Assembly (NCBI RefSeq): GCF_019977235.1
Contig: NZ_AP024646.1
Span: 992,001 to 1,056,000 of the forward strand
Source of the DNA: Arthrobacter sp. StoSoilB5
Lineage (GTDB): Bacteria; Actinomycetota; Actinomycetes; Actinomycetales; Micrococcaceae
Direction: 5' to 3'
Length of the DNA stretch: 64,000 nt
The notes under the pieces were generated by a model. That model did not search any database. It saw only the letters and a list, made by a program, of their open reading frames with translations, and was not told the origin of the DNA. This document shows, piece by piece, positions 1 through 7,468 of this stretch. Each line of letters begins with the position of its first letter. Position 1 is the stretch's first letter. Position numbers and translations under genes: made by a program.

Positions 1-84
1 CGCCGCCAGCGCAAGGAGGAGCAGTCCCATGATGATGGCGACGAGCTGCGACCTCAGGGACGCCGATTTCCAGCGTTGCAGCAA
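1..84 (-). CDS. Sensor histidine kinase, N-terminal fragment (cut by window edge)
   Basis: Only 28 codons lie in the window. A TTG start sits two bases after the stop of the response-regulator gene on the same strand. The fragment reads as a short basic segment (LLQRWKSASLRSQL) followed by the beginning of a hydrophobic helix (IIMGLLLLALAA), which is how the first transmembrane segment of a membrane histidine kinase usually begins. The identification rests mainly on position: OmpR-type regulators are commonly followed by their kinase. No catalytic domain is visible, so the kinase call is inference. Confidence 0.6.
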   Translation of the reverse strand, partial: MLQRWKSASLRSQLVAIIMGLLLLALAA

Positions 85-86
85 GG

Positions 87-806
87 TCAGCGCTTCTCTG
101 CCGTTCGCAGCACGTAGCCCACTCCGCGCTTGGTTTGGATGAGGGCTGCGGCATCGGGGTCGATGTCCACCTTGCGGCGAAGGTAGGAGATGTAGGACTC
201 CACGATCGAGGCGTCACCGTTGAAGTCGTATTCCCAGACGTGGTCCAGGATCTGTGCCTTGGAGAGAACACGGTTGGGGTTCAGCATGAGGTATCGCAGG
301 AGCTTGAACTCGGTGGGGGAGAGTTCAATCACGGTGCCACCGCGGCGGACCTCGTGGGCGTCGTCGTCGAGTTCGAGGTCGTCTACGCGGATCACGGCGT
401 CGTCGTCTTCCAGCGGCTGCGTGCGGCGGAGTACGGCGCGGATGCGGGCCACCACTTCGTCCAGGCTGAAAGGCTTGGTGACGTAATCGTCCCCACCCAC
501 TGTTAGGCCCGTGACCTTGTCCTCGGTGTCATCCTTCGCTGTGAGGAACAAGACGGGGAAGTGTTTGCCTGCAGCGCGGAGCCGGCGCGTGACTGTGAAG
601 CCGTCCATGTCCGGCAGCATCACGTCCAGGACAGCCAGGTCAGGGGCATGGAGATCGGCCGCGGCGAGGGCTTCGCGACCATTGGATGCGGCAACGACCT
701 CGAAACCTGCAAACCGCAGGGACGTGGAGAGAAGCTCGCGGATGTTGGGTTCGTCGTCGACGACAAGGAGCTTGGCTTCGGGGCCGTTCTTTTTCATGAC
801 ATCCAT
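87..806 (-). CDS. OmpR/PhoB-family response regulator
   Basis: A 239-residue two-domain DNA-binding response regulator. The receiver domain (about residues 12-125) has the acidic pair D17/D18, phospho-acceptor D61 in LAVLDVMLPD, T89 and K111 in the KPF motif. The C-terminal winged helix (about 140-235) shows LSPTEFKLLRYL and the closing RGVGYVLR typical of the PhoB/OmpR class; it resembles mycobacterial PhoP/TcrA-type regulators. The chosen ATG has a GGGAG ribosome site four bases upstream, better placed than the second ATG three codons later. The gene runs directly into the kinase fragment at the window start. The stimulus cannot be read from the sequence. Confidence 0.93.
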   Translation of the reverse strand: MDVMKKNGPEAKLLVVDDEPNIRELLSTSLRFAGFEVVAASNGREALAAADLHAPDLAVLDVMLPDMDGFTVTRRLRAAGKHFPVLFLTAKDDTEDKVTGLTVGGDDYVTKPFSLDEVVARIRAVLRRTQPLEDDDAVIRVDDLELDDDAHEVRRGGTVIELSPTEFKLLRYLMLNPNRVLSKAQILDHVWEYDFNGDASIVESYISYLRRKVDIDPDAAALIQTKRGVGYVLRTAEKR

Positions 807-864
807 GATGCTCCCAGTTTCTGTGAGTTATCTGGATGCTTGGTGTGAGCGGACTGCGTGCCCC

Positions 865-1497
865 CTACGCTCCCAGCGCGAGCCCGGCGCCGAGGGCCGC
901 CATGGTTACGGCAATGCCTCCGTCCAGGAAGCGCCACGACGCTGGTCGGGCAAAGAAGCCCCTCAGGAAGCGGGCTCCGAAGCCGAGCGAGCAAAACCAC
1001 AGCATGCTTCCCAGCATCGCCCCGGCGCCGAACCACCACTGCAACGAGGTCCCCTGCGCACTCGCCAGCGAACCCAGCAGGGCGATGTCGAGGTATACAT
1101 GGGGGTTGAGCCAGGTCAGGGCCAGCACGGTGGTCACGGCGGCCGCGAGGCCGCGCTTCGCGCCGCCGTCGTTCGCTGTCCCCGCTGCGGTCAAGGCTTG
1201 CGGACGTAAGGCCCGGCGCGCCGCCATGATGCCGTAAACGACAAGGAACGCTGCGCCGATGTATCGAAGGACGACGACGGCGAGCGGCGCCGCCGTGATC
1301 AGCGCTCCAGTGCCGAGTACCCCGGCTGCGATCAGGATCGCGTCGGACAACGCGCAGACCGCGACGATGGCGCCGATATGTTGGCCAAGGATTCCTTGCC
1401 GAAGCACGAAGGCGTTTTGCGCGCCGATGGCAACGATAAGGGCCAGGCCGGTGGCCAGGCCGAGGCCTGCGGACGTAAGGATGTCAGTAGAAGTCAC
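865..1497 (-). CDS. lysE: LysE/ArgO-family amino-acid exporter
   Basis: A 210-residue membrane protein with about six hydrophobic segments and the family hallmarks GAQNAFVLRQG near the N terminus and LTWLNPHVYLD in the middle. LysE-type proteins export basic amino acids (lysine, arginine) across the cytoplasmic membrane when internal pools rise. The start is GTG. The gene is divergent from an LysG/ArgP-type activator with 68 bases between the two starts, the arrangement known from Corynebacterium lysE-lysG. Substrate is inferred from family and partner. Confidence 0.92.
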   Translation of the reverse strand: MTSTDILTSAGLGLATGLALIVAIGAQNAFVLRQGILGQHIGAIVAVCALSDAILIAAGVLGTGALITAAPLAVVVLRYIGAAFLVVYGIMAARRALRPQALTAAGTANDGGAKRGLAAAVTTVLALTWLNPHVYLDIALLGSLASAQGTSLQWWFGAGAMLGSMLWFCSLGFGARFLRGFFARPASWRFLDGGIAVTMAALGAGLALGA

Positions 1498-1565
1498 ATA
1501 TCGACGCTAAGTTCATGAGCTTCCTTAGACCAGCTAAAGATTCTGTTGCCCCGTAAGATTTCCTT
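1498..1565. promoter_or_regulatory. Divergent lysE-lysG control region
   Basis: The 68-base gap between two divergent starts must hold both promoters and, by analogy with Corynebacterium, the LysG binding site. It is comparatively AT-rich. No unambiguous -10/-35 pair was picked, so the element is called from gene arrangement. Confidence 0.5.
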
Positions 1566-2480
1566 ATGTCGCAATTTCCGTCAGAGCAACTCCTGACCTT
1601 CGCCACCGTGCTTTCGGAAGGCACGTTGGACGCCGCAGCCCGCATGCTGCACATCACGCCGTCGGCCGTGTCCCAGCGATTGAAGGCCCTGGAGCAATCT
1701 GCGGGCCGGGTCCTGCTGCAGCGCAGCAACCCCGTCCAGGCCACCGAGGCCGGCGAAGTGGTCCTCCGGCTTGCCCGCCAGCTAGCCCAACTGGAAGCCG
1801 ACGCTGGAAGGGAGCTGGGGCTCAGTGCCGAGGGAGCACAGTTGGCGGTGCCAATTGTGGTGAACGCCGACTCGCTGGCGGTGTGGTTCCTGCAGGCACT
1901 TGCCCGAGTGCCCAGCGATCTCAACGTCACGTTCGATCTCCACCGCGACGACGAACAACACTCCACGTCCATGCTGCGTTCGGGGACTGTCATGGCTGCA
2001 GTGGCAGCCACGCCGGAGCCGGTGCAAGGCTGCCGCGTGGAGAGCCTCGGAGTGATGCGCTACCGGGCCGTGGCAGCGCCTGCGTTTGTGGACCGTTGGT
2101 TCGCAGACGGGGTGGACGGTTCCACGCTAAACGCGGCCCCAACAGTGGATTTTGACCGAAAGGACACCTACCAGTGGGCCTTCGTGGAATCGTGGCCGGC
2201 TGGGCCGGATGGTTCAAAAGCCCAGGAAAAGGGGCCGCGGCACTACGTTCCAGCCTCACAGGATTTCGGCGATGCCATTCGCCTGGGCCTCGGCTGGGGA
2301 TTGATTCCGGAAGTTCAATGCGGGCCGGAGATTGCCGAAGGGCACTTGATTGAACTTGCCCCCGAGCGTCCTTTCGATGTTCCGCTCTACTGGCAGCGCT
2401 GGAAGACGGCGTCAAAAGTGCTCGACGTCCTTAGCGCCACAGTCCGGGAAGTCTCCGCCGAGTATCTTCGGACACCTTGA
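1566..2480 (+). CDS. lysG: LysR-type regulator of the LysG/ArgP group
   Basis: A 304-residue LysR-family regulator. The N-terminal helix-turn-helix (about residues 18-40) contains AARMLHITPSAVSQRLKALE. An effector-binding domain follows, in which ADSLAVWFLQAL and the closing GWGLIPEVQ fit the ArgP/IciA/LysG subgroup. Members sense lysine, arginine or histidine and activate the divergent exporter. Full family length, ATG start, no disruption. The pairing with lysE makes the function well supported; the exact effector is inferred. Confidence 0.92.
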   Translation: MSQFPSEQLLTFATVLSEGTLDAAARMLHITPSAVSQRLKALEQSAGRVLLQRSNPVQATEAGEVVLRLARQLAQLEADAGRELGLSAEGAQLAVPIVVNADSLAVWFLQALARVPSDLNVTFDLHRDDEQHSTSMLRSGTVMAAVAATPEPVQGCRVESLGVMRYRAVAAPAFVDRWFADGVDGSTLNAAPTVDFDRKDTYQWAFVESWPAGPDGSKAQEKGPRHYVPASQDFGDAIRLGLGWGLIPEVQCGPEIAEGHLIELAPERPFDVPLYWQRWKTASKVLDVLSATVREVSAEYLRTP

Positions 2481-2584
2481 ACGCCCTGTGGAACCCATTT
2501 CGGTTGCATTCACGTGGATCGGACATCAAGGAAAGTGGAAGCCGGTGCGAATCCTTGCGAAGCCACTGGGCCGGGGCAAAGATC

Positions 2585-2624
2585 CGAAGGCCAAGATCCG
2601 AAGGCTAAAGATCCGAACACGCCT
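2585..2624 (+). repeat. Short tandem repeat (AAGATCCGAAGGC-like, three copies)
   Basis: Three imperfect copies of about 14 bases built on AAGATCCGAAGGC lie in the leader of the small gene that starts at 2670. They follow a stretch resembling part of a cobalamin riboswitch (see findings). Function unknown; slippage is the simplest origin. Confidence 0.5.
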
Positions 2625-2669
2625 ACGGATGCGCCTAAAAATGTCAGTGCCCCATTCCACACTGGAAAC

Positions 2670-2894
2670 ATGGCAAAAGAATCAGCCCCCATCAGCATTC
2701 ATCACCAGGAACAAACCGCGGACGTCGAGTTCCACGTGACGTACCTGGACACGGACTCGGGTCACATCCGGCGCGAGGAATTTCCGGACCTGGCCTCAGC
2801 CGAGCGCTTTGCCAGTGCCCAACTCCATGACTCCGATTGCTGGGCAGTGGTGGATGAGGTTGCTGTCCAGCACGCCACCCGGATGGTGGCCTAA
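2670..2894 (+). CDS. Small hypothetical protein (74 aa)
   Basis: An acidic 74-residue protein beginning MAKESAPISIHHQEQ, with a conserved-looking body (VTYLDTDSGHIRREEFPDL, then SAERFASAQL). No cysteine pair, signal peptide or membrane segment of note. A longer reading frame opens at 2514, but its first 52 codons are the low-complexity translation of the short repeat, so the internal ATG is preferred. The ribosome site (GGAAACA) is weak. The gene is convergent with the multicopper oxidase gene, 10 bases from its end. I do not recognise the family. Confidence 0.6.
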   Translation: MAKESAPISIHHQEQTADVEFHVTYLDTDSGHIRREEFPDLASAERFASAQLHDSDCWAVVDEVAVQHATRMVA

Positions 2895-2904
2895 GCCCAC
2901 GGTC

Positions 2905-5037
2905 CTATTCAGGCCGGTTGTGGGAATGGCCTCCGTGTACGAAGTCAGATGACACTCCTTCGTACTTCAACAGCATCATCATTCCCTCTGCAGCGTGTTC
3001 CAGGTTGTGGCAGTGATCCATCCATATGCCCGGGTTGTCCGCCTTCAACAGGACCTCCCATACATCGCCCGGGAGCACGTCCACGGTGTCCAGGACCAGC
3101 GGCGATCCTCTCGGAGCTACCCCGTTCCTGCTGAGAACTTGAACGTGGTGTCCATGGGGATGCATGGGATGCGGCTCTGCGGTGCGGTTTACTATCGTCA
3201 TTTTCAACGTCTCCCCTTTGGCCACCTCAATGGATGGCACCAGGGGATAGGCAGCGCCGTTCACGGTAAAGGCGTAGCGGGGAACTCCGTCAACAAAGCG
3301 GAATTGCCGGTCCAGTACCAGCACTTCCTCCCGGGCATTTTCTGCGGCTGCCGGTATTCCGGCCACGGGTTCGCCGTAGTCCAACAGGTCCAGGACGGGC
3401 GTCGTGGCGAAGACGCCCGGCTGGGCCTTCTCCGGAACGGCGGCCGCTTTCGCTGCGACGTCCACGGCATTTGCTGCAGGATCGGCATTTTCGGCAGCAC
3501 GGCTGGACGGGGCAAACACGACGACGGCGCTGGCCGCGGAGTCAGAGCGGAGCGTCACCACGGATTCGGGCATCGTGAACGCGATGTCCATCCTGGCTCC
3601 TGCTCCAAGTCGCAACAGCTTCCCGGTCACCTCCTGGGGCTGGTTCACGTCCGTTCCATCCACTGCCGCAACCTTGAACGCTGTTCCGTCCAGAAGGTAG
3701 CGCTGCGGCAGGGAATCAGTGTTGATGAGGCGTACCCGAACGCTTGAGCCCGGGATGGCCCCATGCGCACTGCTACGGTCTGAGGAGCCCAGCAACCCCA
3801 GACCGCCGAGGTCGTGCCCCGCCACCACAATGTCCGTATCAGCGCGGGGCTGTGTGGGGTGGTGTACGACGAATGTGCCGTAGAGGCCCTTGCGGACACC
3901 TTCGGCTGAGTCCTGGTGCGTGTGGTACCAGTACGTGCCTGCTTGGGCGGCAATGAACCGGTAGGTCATGGACTGCCCCGGCATGACGGCGTCCTGTGTT
4001 GCCCCAGCCACACCGTCCATGGCGTTGGGGACGTCGTAGCCGTGCCAATGCAGGGTGACGCCAGCCATAACGTCCCGGTTCTTAAGCTCAACTTCCATGG
4101 CCTCGCCCAGTTGAGCCTCAATCGCGGGCCCGGGTAGGCTGCCAAATGTCCATGCCTCGGTGGACTCCCCGGACGGCAGGGTTACGTGTTCCGTGCGGGC
4201 GGTGAGTTCATAATGCCGGACCACGGCATTGTCAGGAATGTCGCCCACCAGGCTGGTTACCGGGGTTGGGTCCACCACGGTTGCAGCGGTGGCACCATTG
4301 TGATGGCCGACGGCGGCCGCAATCACCGCGCCATCGGCGGACCGGCTACCCAGCCAGGCAAAGACTCCCGAGCCCAAAGCGGTGCAGGCCATGAGTCCGG
4401 CAACTGCGGCAGCCGCCGTCGTGCGCCTGCGAACCGCGCCGCCGCGGCCGGGAGCGACGCTGCCGCGGGAAGCAGCGGGCGGACGCCCGAACACAGGGAA
4501 CAGCGCCAGCCTGGCAATCATCACAGTCCCGGCCACCAGGAACAAGAGAACAGCCAGGGTCCACGGGGCAGGGAACGGTCCGAGAACGAAGGCGATGGCA
4601 AGTGATGCAACAGCCGCGGCCGCGGCTGAAACCGTGGCGAGTACGGCCCATTCATGACTCCGGGCGGCGGGGGCCCGGTCAGCACCCCGGGGTAGATCCG
4701 ATCCAAGTGTTGAGCCGGTGTTCCGCCTCCTCAGCAAGTACGGAACACCGGCCATCGCGGCCCAAGCCGCGGGGATGGCGGTCAAAGGCAGGCTGATGGT
4801 TGTGCGTTCGCTGGCAAACCACCAACTGCCCGCCACCAAAGCGGGGAGCAAGGCATAGCGTGCTGCCGTCATCACAACGGCCATGCCCAGGACAAGTAGC
4901 GCCAAGTCCATGCCGCGTGGCTTGGCTGGCCTCCTGTCAGCTGTTGAAGAAATGACCATCCAGGCCGCGGCAATCCAAGCACCGGCCGCGAGAATGGCCA
5001 GCACCAGGTCCAAGGCCAGTAGCTGTGAGATATTCAC
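2905..5037 (-). CDS. Membrane-anchored multicopper oxidase
   Basis: A 710-residue fusion. Residues 1-235 carry about six hydrophobic segments; residues 265-700 form a laccase-like multicopper oxidase. All copper-ligand motifs are present: HWHG (330-333), HTHQ (372-375), HPMHPHGHH (623-631) and HCHNLEHAAEGMM (675 on), the last being the type-1 copper Cys-His cluster. Such enzymes oxidise metals or organics and reduce oxygen to water; here the catalytic domain would face outside. The fusion to a multi-pass membrane domain is less usual than a signal-peptide laccase. GTG start. It follows a small membrane-protein gene with a 12-base gap, so probably one operon. Substrate unknown. Confidence 0.93.
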   Translation of the reverse strand: MNISQLLALDLVLAILAAGAWIAAAWMVISSTADRRPAKPRGMDLALLVLGMAVVMTAARYALLPALVAGSWWFASERTTISLPLTAIPAAWAAMAGVPYLLRRRNTGSTLGSDLPRGADRAPAARSHEWAVLATVSAAAAAVASLAIAFVLGPFPAPWTLAVLLFLVAGTVMIARLALFPVFGRPPAASRGSVAPGRGGAVRRRTTAAAAVAGLMACTALGSGVFAWLGSRSADGAVIAAAVGHHNGATAATVVDPTPVTSLVGDIPDNAVVRHYELTARTEHVTLPSGESTEAWTFGSLPGPAIEAQLGEAMEVELKNRDVMAGVTLHWHGYDVPNAMDGVAGATQDAVMPGQSMTYRFIAAQAGTYWYHTHQDSAEGVRKGLYGTFVVHHPTQPRADTDIVVAGHDLGGLGLLGSSDRSSAHGAIPGSSVRVRLINTDSLPQRYLLDGTAFKVAAVDGTDVNQPQEVTGKLLRLGAGARMDIAFTMPESVVTLRSDSAASAVVVFAPSSRAAENADPAANAVDVAAKAAAVPEKAQPGVFATTPVLDLLDYGEPVAGIPAAAENAREEVLVLDRQFRFVDGVPRYAFTVNGAAYPLVPSIEVAKGETLKMTIVNRTAEPHPMHPHGHHVQVLSRNGVAPRGSPLVLDTVDVLPGDVWEVLLKADNPGIWMDHCHNLEHAAEGMMMLLKYEGVSSDFVHGGHSHNRPE

Positions 5038-5049
5038 AGCCGCCGCTGG

Positions 5050-5523
5050 TCAAGCTGCGGTGGACGAGGCGGAAGCATCCGATGCTGCTGCCTTGGGTGG
5101 AAGGGGCTGGGGATTGAGAGCAAGTGCGCGGGCACGTTTGAACAACCAGTAGGACATGAAGATGATCAGCAGGCCCGTGATGGGGTGAATGGAAGCCACC
5201 CACGAGCCGGAGGGCGTGATGAAGTCCTCCGATGAGCCAGTGAGCATGCCGCCGATGATAAAGATGAACAGCTGCACCCATGTCATAAGGAAGATTCCGG
5301 CGGCGAGCCAGATGGTCCGGGATCCGGCCTTGGCAATAGCCGCAACGATCACAGCCAGCAACGCCGAATAACGCAGCACATATTGGCCGTTCATTACGTG
5401 ATAAACGCCCGCTTCGTGCTGGGCTTCAATAGTGTTTTGAAAATGGAAGTAGCCGGCGAAAAAGAGCTGGGCAAGTCCTGATAGCAGGATAATCGCCGAC
5501 AGGACCAGGAGGGTTTTACGCAT
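5050..5523 (-). CDS. Small four-helix membrane protein upstream of the multicopper oxidase
   Basis: A 157-residue protein with four predicted transmembrane segments (about residues 4-26, 50-70, 75-98, 112-130) and an Ala/Ser/Pro-rich C-terminal tail. Histidines sit near membrane faces (GYFHF, EAGVYHV, SIHPITG), which could bind metal or haem, but this is only suggestive. Twelve bases separate it from the multicopper oxidase, so the two are probably co-transcribed and may work together. I cannot assign a named function; it may match an actinobacterial DUF family. Confidence 0.75.
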   Translation of the reverse strand: MRKTLLVLSAIILLSGLAQLFFAGYFHFQNTIEAQHEAGVYHVMNGQYVLRYSALLAVIVAAIAKAGSRTIWLAAGIFLMTWVQLFIFIIGGMLTGSSEDFITPSGSWVASIHPITGLLIIFMSYWLFKRARALALNPQPLPPKAAASDASASSTAA

Positions 5524-5709
5524 AAGGAGTCCTCTGGTAAGAAATCACAGATTCTTCAAGGCCTTCGAATCGTCGGCACCCTGGCTGCGGGCTTCCCCCA
5601 ATACCGACGACTGGCCGCCAGGCTGCCTGGACCAAGGGCAACCCTAAAGGGCGGAGAGCTTCACTTGGAATCCTAAAATTGCTGGAGATAAATAGCAATG
5701 CCCTGACGA

Positions 5710-7368
5710 TTATTCGTCTGCGGGAGCGTCTTTACCCACGTCCTTGGCGTCCATGATCCGGTAGGCATAGCCCTGTTCAGCCAGGAACCGCTGGCGCTTG
5801 GCCGCGAAGTCCTGGTCCAAGGTGTCGCGGGCCACAAGGGAGTAGAAACGGGCTGAACGGCCGTCTTGCTTGGGCCTAAGCAGGCGGCCCAGGCGTTGCG
5901 CCTCCTCCTGCCGGGATCCGAAGGAACCCGAAACCTGGATGGCGACTGAAGCCTCGGGAAGGTCGATGGAGAAGTTGGCCACTTTGGACACCACGAGGGT
6001 CTGGATCTCGCCCTTACGGAAGGCATCAAAGAGTTTCTGCCGGGCTTTCACTGTGGTTTCCCCTTTGATCAGGGGAGCATCCAGCCGCTCTGCGATCTCG
6101 TCCAGTTGGTCAATGTACTGGCCGATGACCAGTAGTTGCTCACCCTTGTGCGCCGCCACGAGCTGCTCTACCAGTTGGGTTTTCGTCTCGGAGGTTGCAC
6201 ACAGCCGGTATTTGTCAGCGTCATCAGCCATGGCATAAGCCACGCGCTCGTCGCGGGGTAGATCCACGCGGACCTCCACGCAGTCCGCGGGTGCGATGTA
6301 GCCTTGCGCTTCTATGTCCTTCCATGGAGCGTCGTAACGTTTGGGTCCGATCAAGCTGAAGACTTCGCCTTCCCGGCCATCCTCCCGCACCAGCGTGGCC
6401 GTCAGGCCGAGCCTCCGCCGGGCCTGGAGGTCCGCAGTCATGCGGAAGATCGGGGCGGGCAGCAAGTGCACCTCGTCATAGATGATCAGGCCCCAGTCGT
6501 GGCCGTCCACCAGTTCAAGGTGCGGGTAAAGTCCTCCGCGTTTGGTGGTGAGCACCTGGTAGGTGGCGATGGTGACGGGCCGGACTTCCTTGACCGCACC
6601 GGAATATTCGCCGATCTCATCTTCAGTCAGGGACGTCCGCTTGAGCAGTTCGTCCTTCCACTGGCGTGCCGAAACCGTGTTGGTCACCAGGATCAGTGTT
6701 GTAGTGGAGGATGTGGCCATGGCGGCCGCGCCCACCAGGGTCTTTCCCGCACCACACGGAAGAACGACGACGCCGCTGCCGCCGGCCCAGAAGTTCTCCG
6801 TGGCCAGCTTCTGGTAGGGGCGCAGCTGCCAGCCTGTTTCGTCGAGCATGATCAGGTGGGGCTGCCCGTTGACGTACCCGGCAAGGTCCTCAGCCGGCCA
6901 CCCCAACTTGAGGAGCAGCTGCTTGAGCTGGCCTCGCTGCGAGGAATGAACCACCACAGTCTCACCATCGATCCTGGGCCCAAGCAGTGGGGCGATCTTC
7001 TTGGCGCGGATGACTTCCTCGAGCACGGGGTAGTCGTCGGTACGCATCACCAAACCGTGCTGTGGATCCTTTTCGAGGCGAAGCCTGCCGTAGCGGGACA
7101 TGGTCTCTTCGATATCGATCAATAATGCATGGGGCACCGGGAAACGGGAGTACTTCAGCAGCGTATCCAACACCTGCTCGGCGTCGAGACCTGCGGCACG
7201 GGCGTTCCAGAGCCCAAGAGGCGTCAGCCGGTAGCTGTGCATGTGCTCCGGCGCCCGCTCAAGTTCAGCAAATGCCGCAATGGCATGCCTGGCCTCGGTA
7301 GCGAGCTCGTGGTCGACTTCCAAGAGAATGGTTTTGTCGCTTTGTACGATCAGGGGACCGTCGGTCAC
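5710..7368 (-). CDS. XPB/Ssl2-type DNA helicase
   Basis: A 552-residue superfamily-2 helicase close to the length of bacterial and archaeal XPB. An N-terminal damage-recognition-like region (about 1-170) precedes the ATPase core: Walker A GAGKT (206-210), Walker B DEVH (298-301), motif III TAT (323-325) and motif VI QRLGRLLRPK near the C terminus. XPB helicases unwind DNA 3' to 5' and are linked to repair. GTG start with GAGGA seven bases upstream. The gene lies 100 bases after its helicase-associated partner, the same order as M. tuberculosis Rv0862c-Rv0861c (recalled synteny). Confidence 0.95.
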   Translation of the reverse strand: MTDGPLIVQSDKTILLEVDHELATEARHAIAAFAELERAPEHMHSYRLTPLGLWNARAAGLDAEQVLDTLLKYSRFPVPHALLIDIEETMSRYGRLRLEKDPQHGLVMRTDDYPVLEEVIRAKKIAPLLGPRIDGETVVVHSSQRGQLKQLLLKLGWPAEDLAGYVNGQPHLIMLDETGWQLRPYQKLATENFWAGGSGVVVLPCGAGKTLVGAAAMATSSTTTLILVTNTVSARQWKDELLKRTSLTEDEIGEYSGAVKEVRPVTIATYQVLTTKRGGLYPHLELVDGHDWGLIIYDEVHLLPAPIFRMTADLQARRRLGLTATLVREDGREGEVFSLIGPKRYDAPWKDIEAQGYIAPADCVEVRVDLPRDERVAYAMADDADKYRLCATSETKTQLVEQLVAAHKGEQLLVIGQYIDQLDEIAERLDAPLIKGETTVKARQKLFDAFRKGEIQTLVVSKVANFSIDLPEASVAIQVSGSFGSRQEEAQRLGRLLRPKQDGRSARFYSLVARDTLDQDFAAKRQRFLAEQGYAYRIMDAKDVGKDAPADE

Positions 7369-7389
7369 TCTCGAATCCTCACTTGCGCA

Positions 7390-7434
7390 GTTTCCAAACG
7401 CGTCGTTTCCAAGCGCGATGTTTCCAGGCGCGCC
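7390..7434. repeat. Three tandem 15-bp repeats between the helicase genes
   Basis: Three head-to-tail copies of GTTTCCAAGCGCGWY-like 15-mers (starting at 7390, 7405 and 7420), each differing at a few positions, with a further degenerate copy near 7467. They occupy most of the 100-base gap between the helicase-associated gene and the XPB gene. Each unit keeps GTTTCCA followed by a GCGC core. Could be a regulatory site or a slippage relic. Confidence 0.75.
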
Positions 7435-7468
7435 GTGCCTACTGGTGCAGTTCTCATGTGTGCCGGTT

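Noticed and set aside
7390..7434. Possible CRISPR-like array
   Set aside because: Units are 15 bases, imperfect and without spacers.
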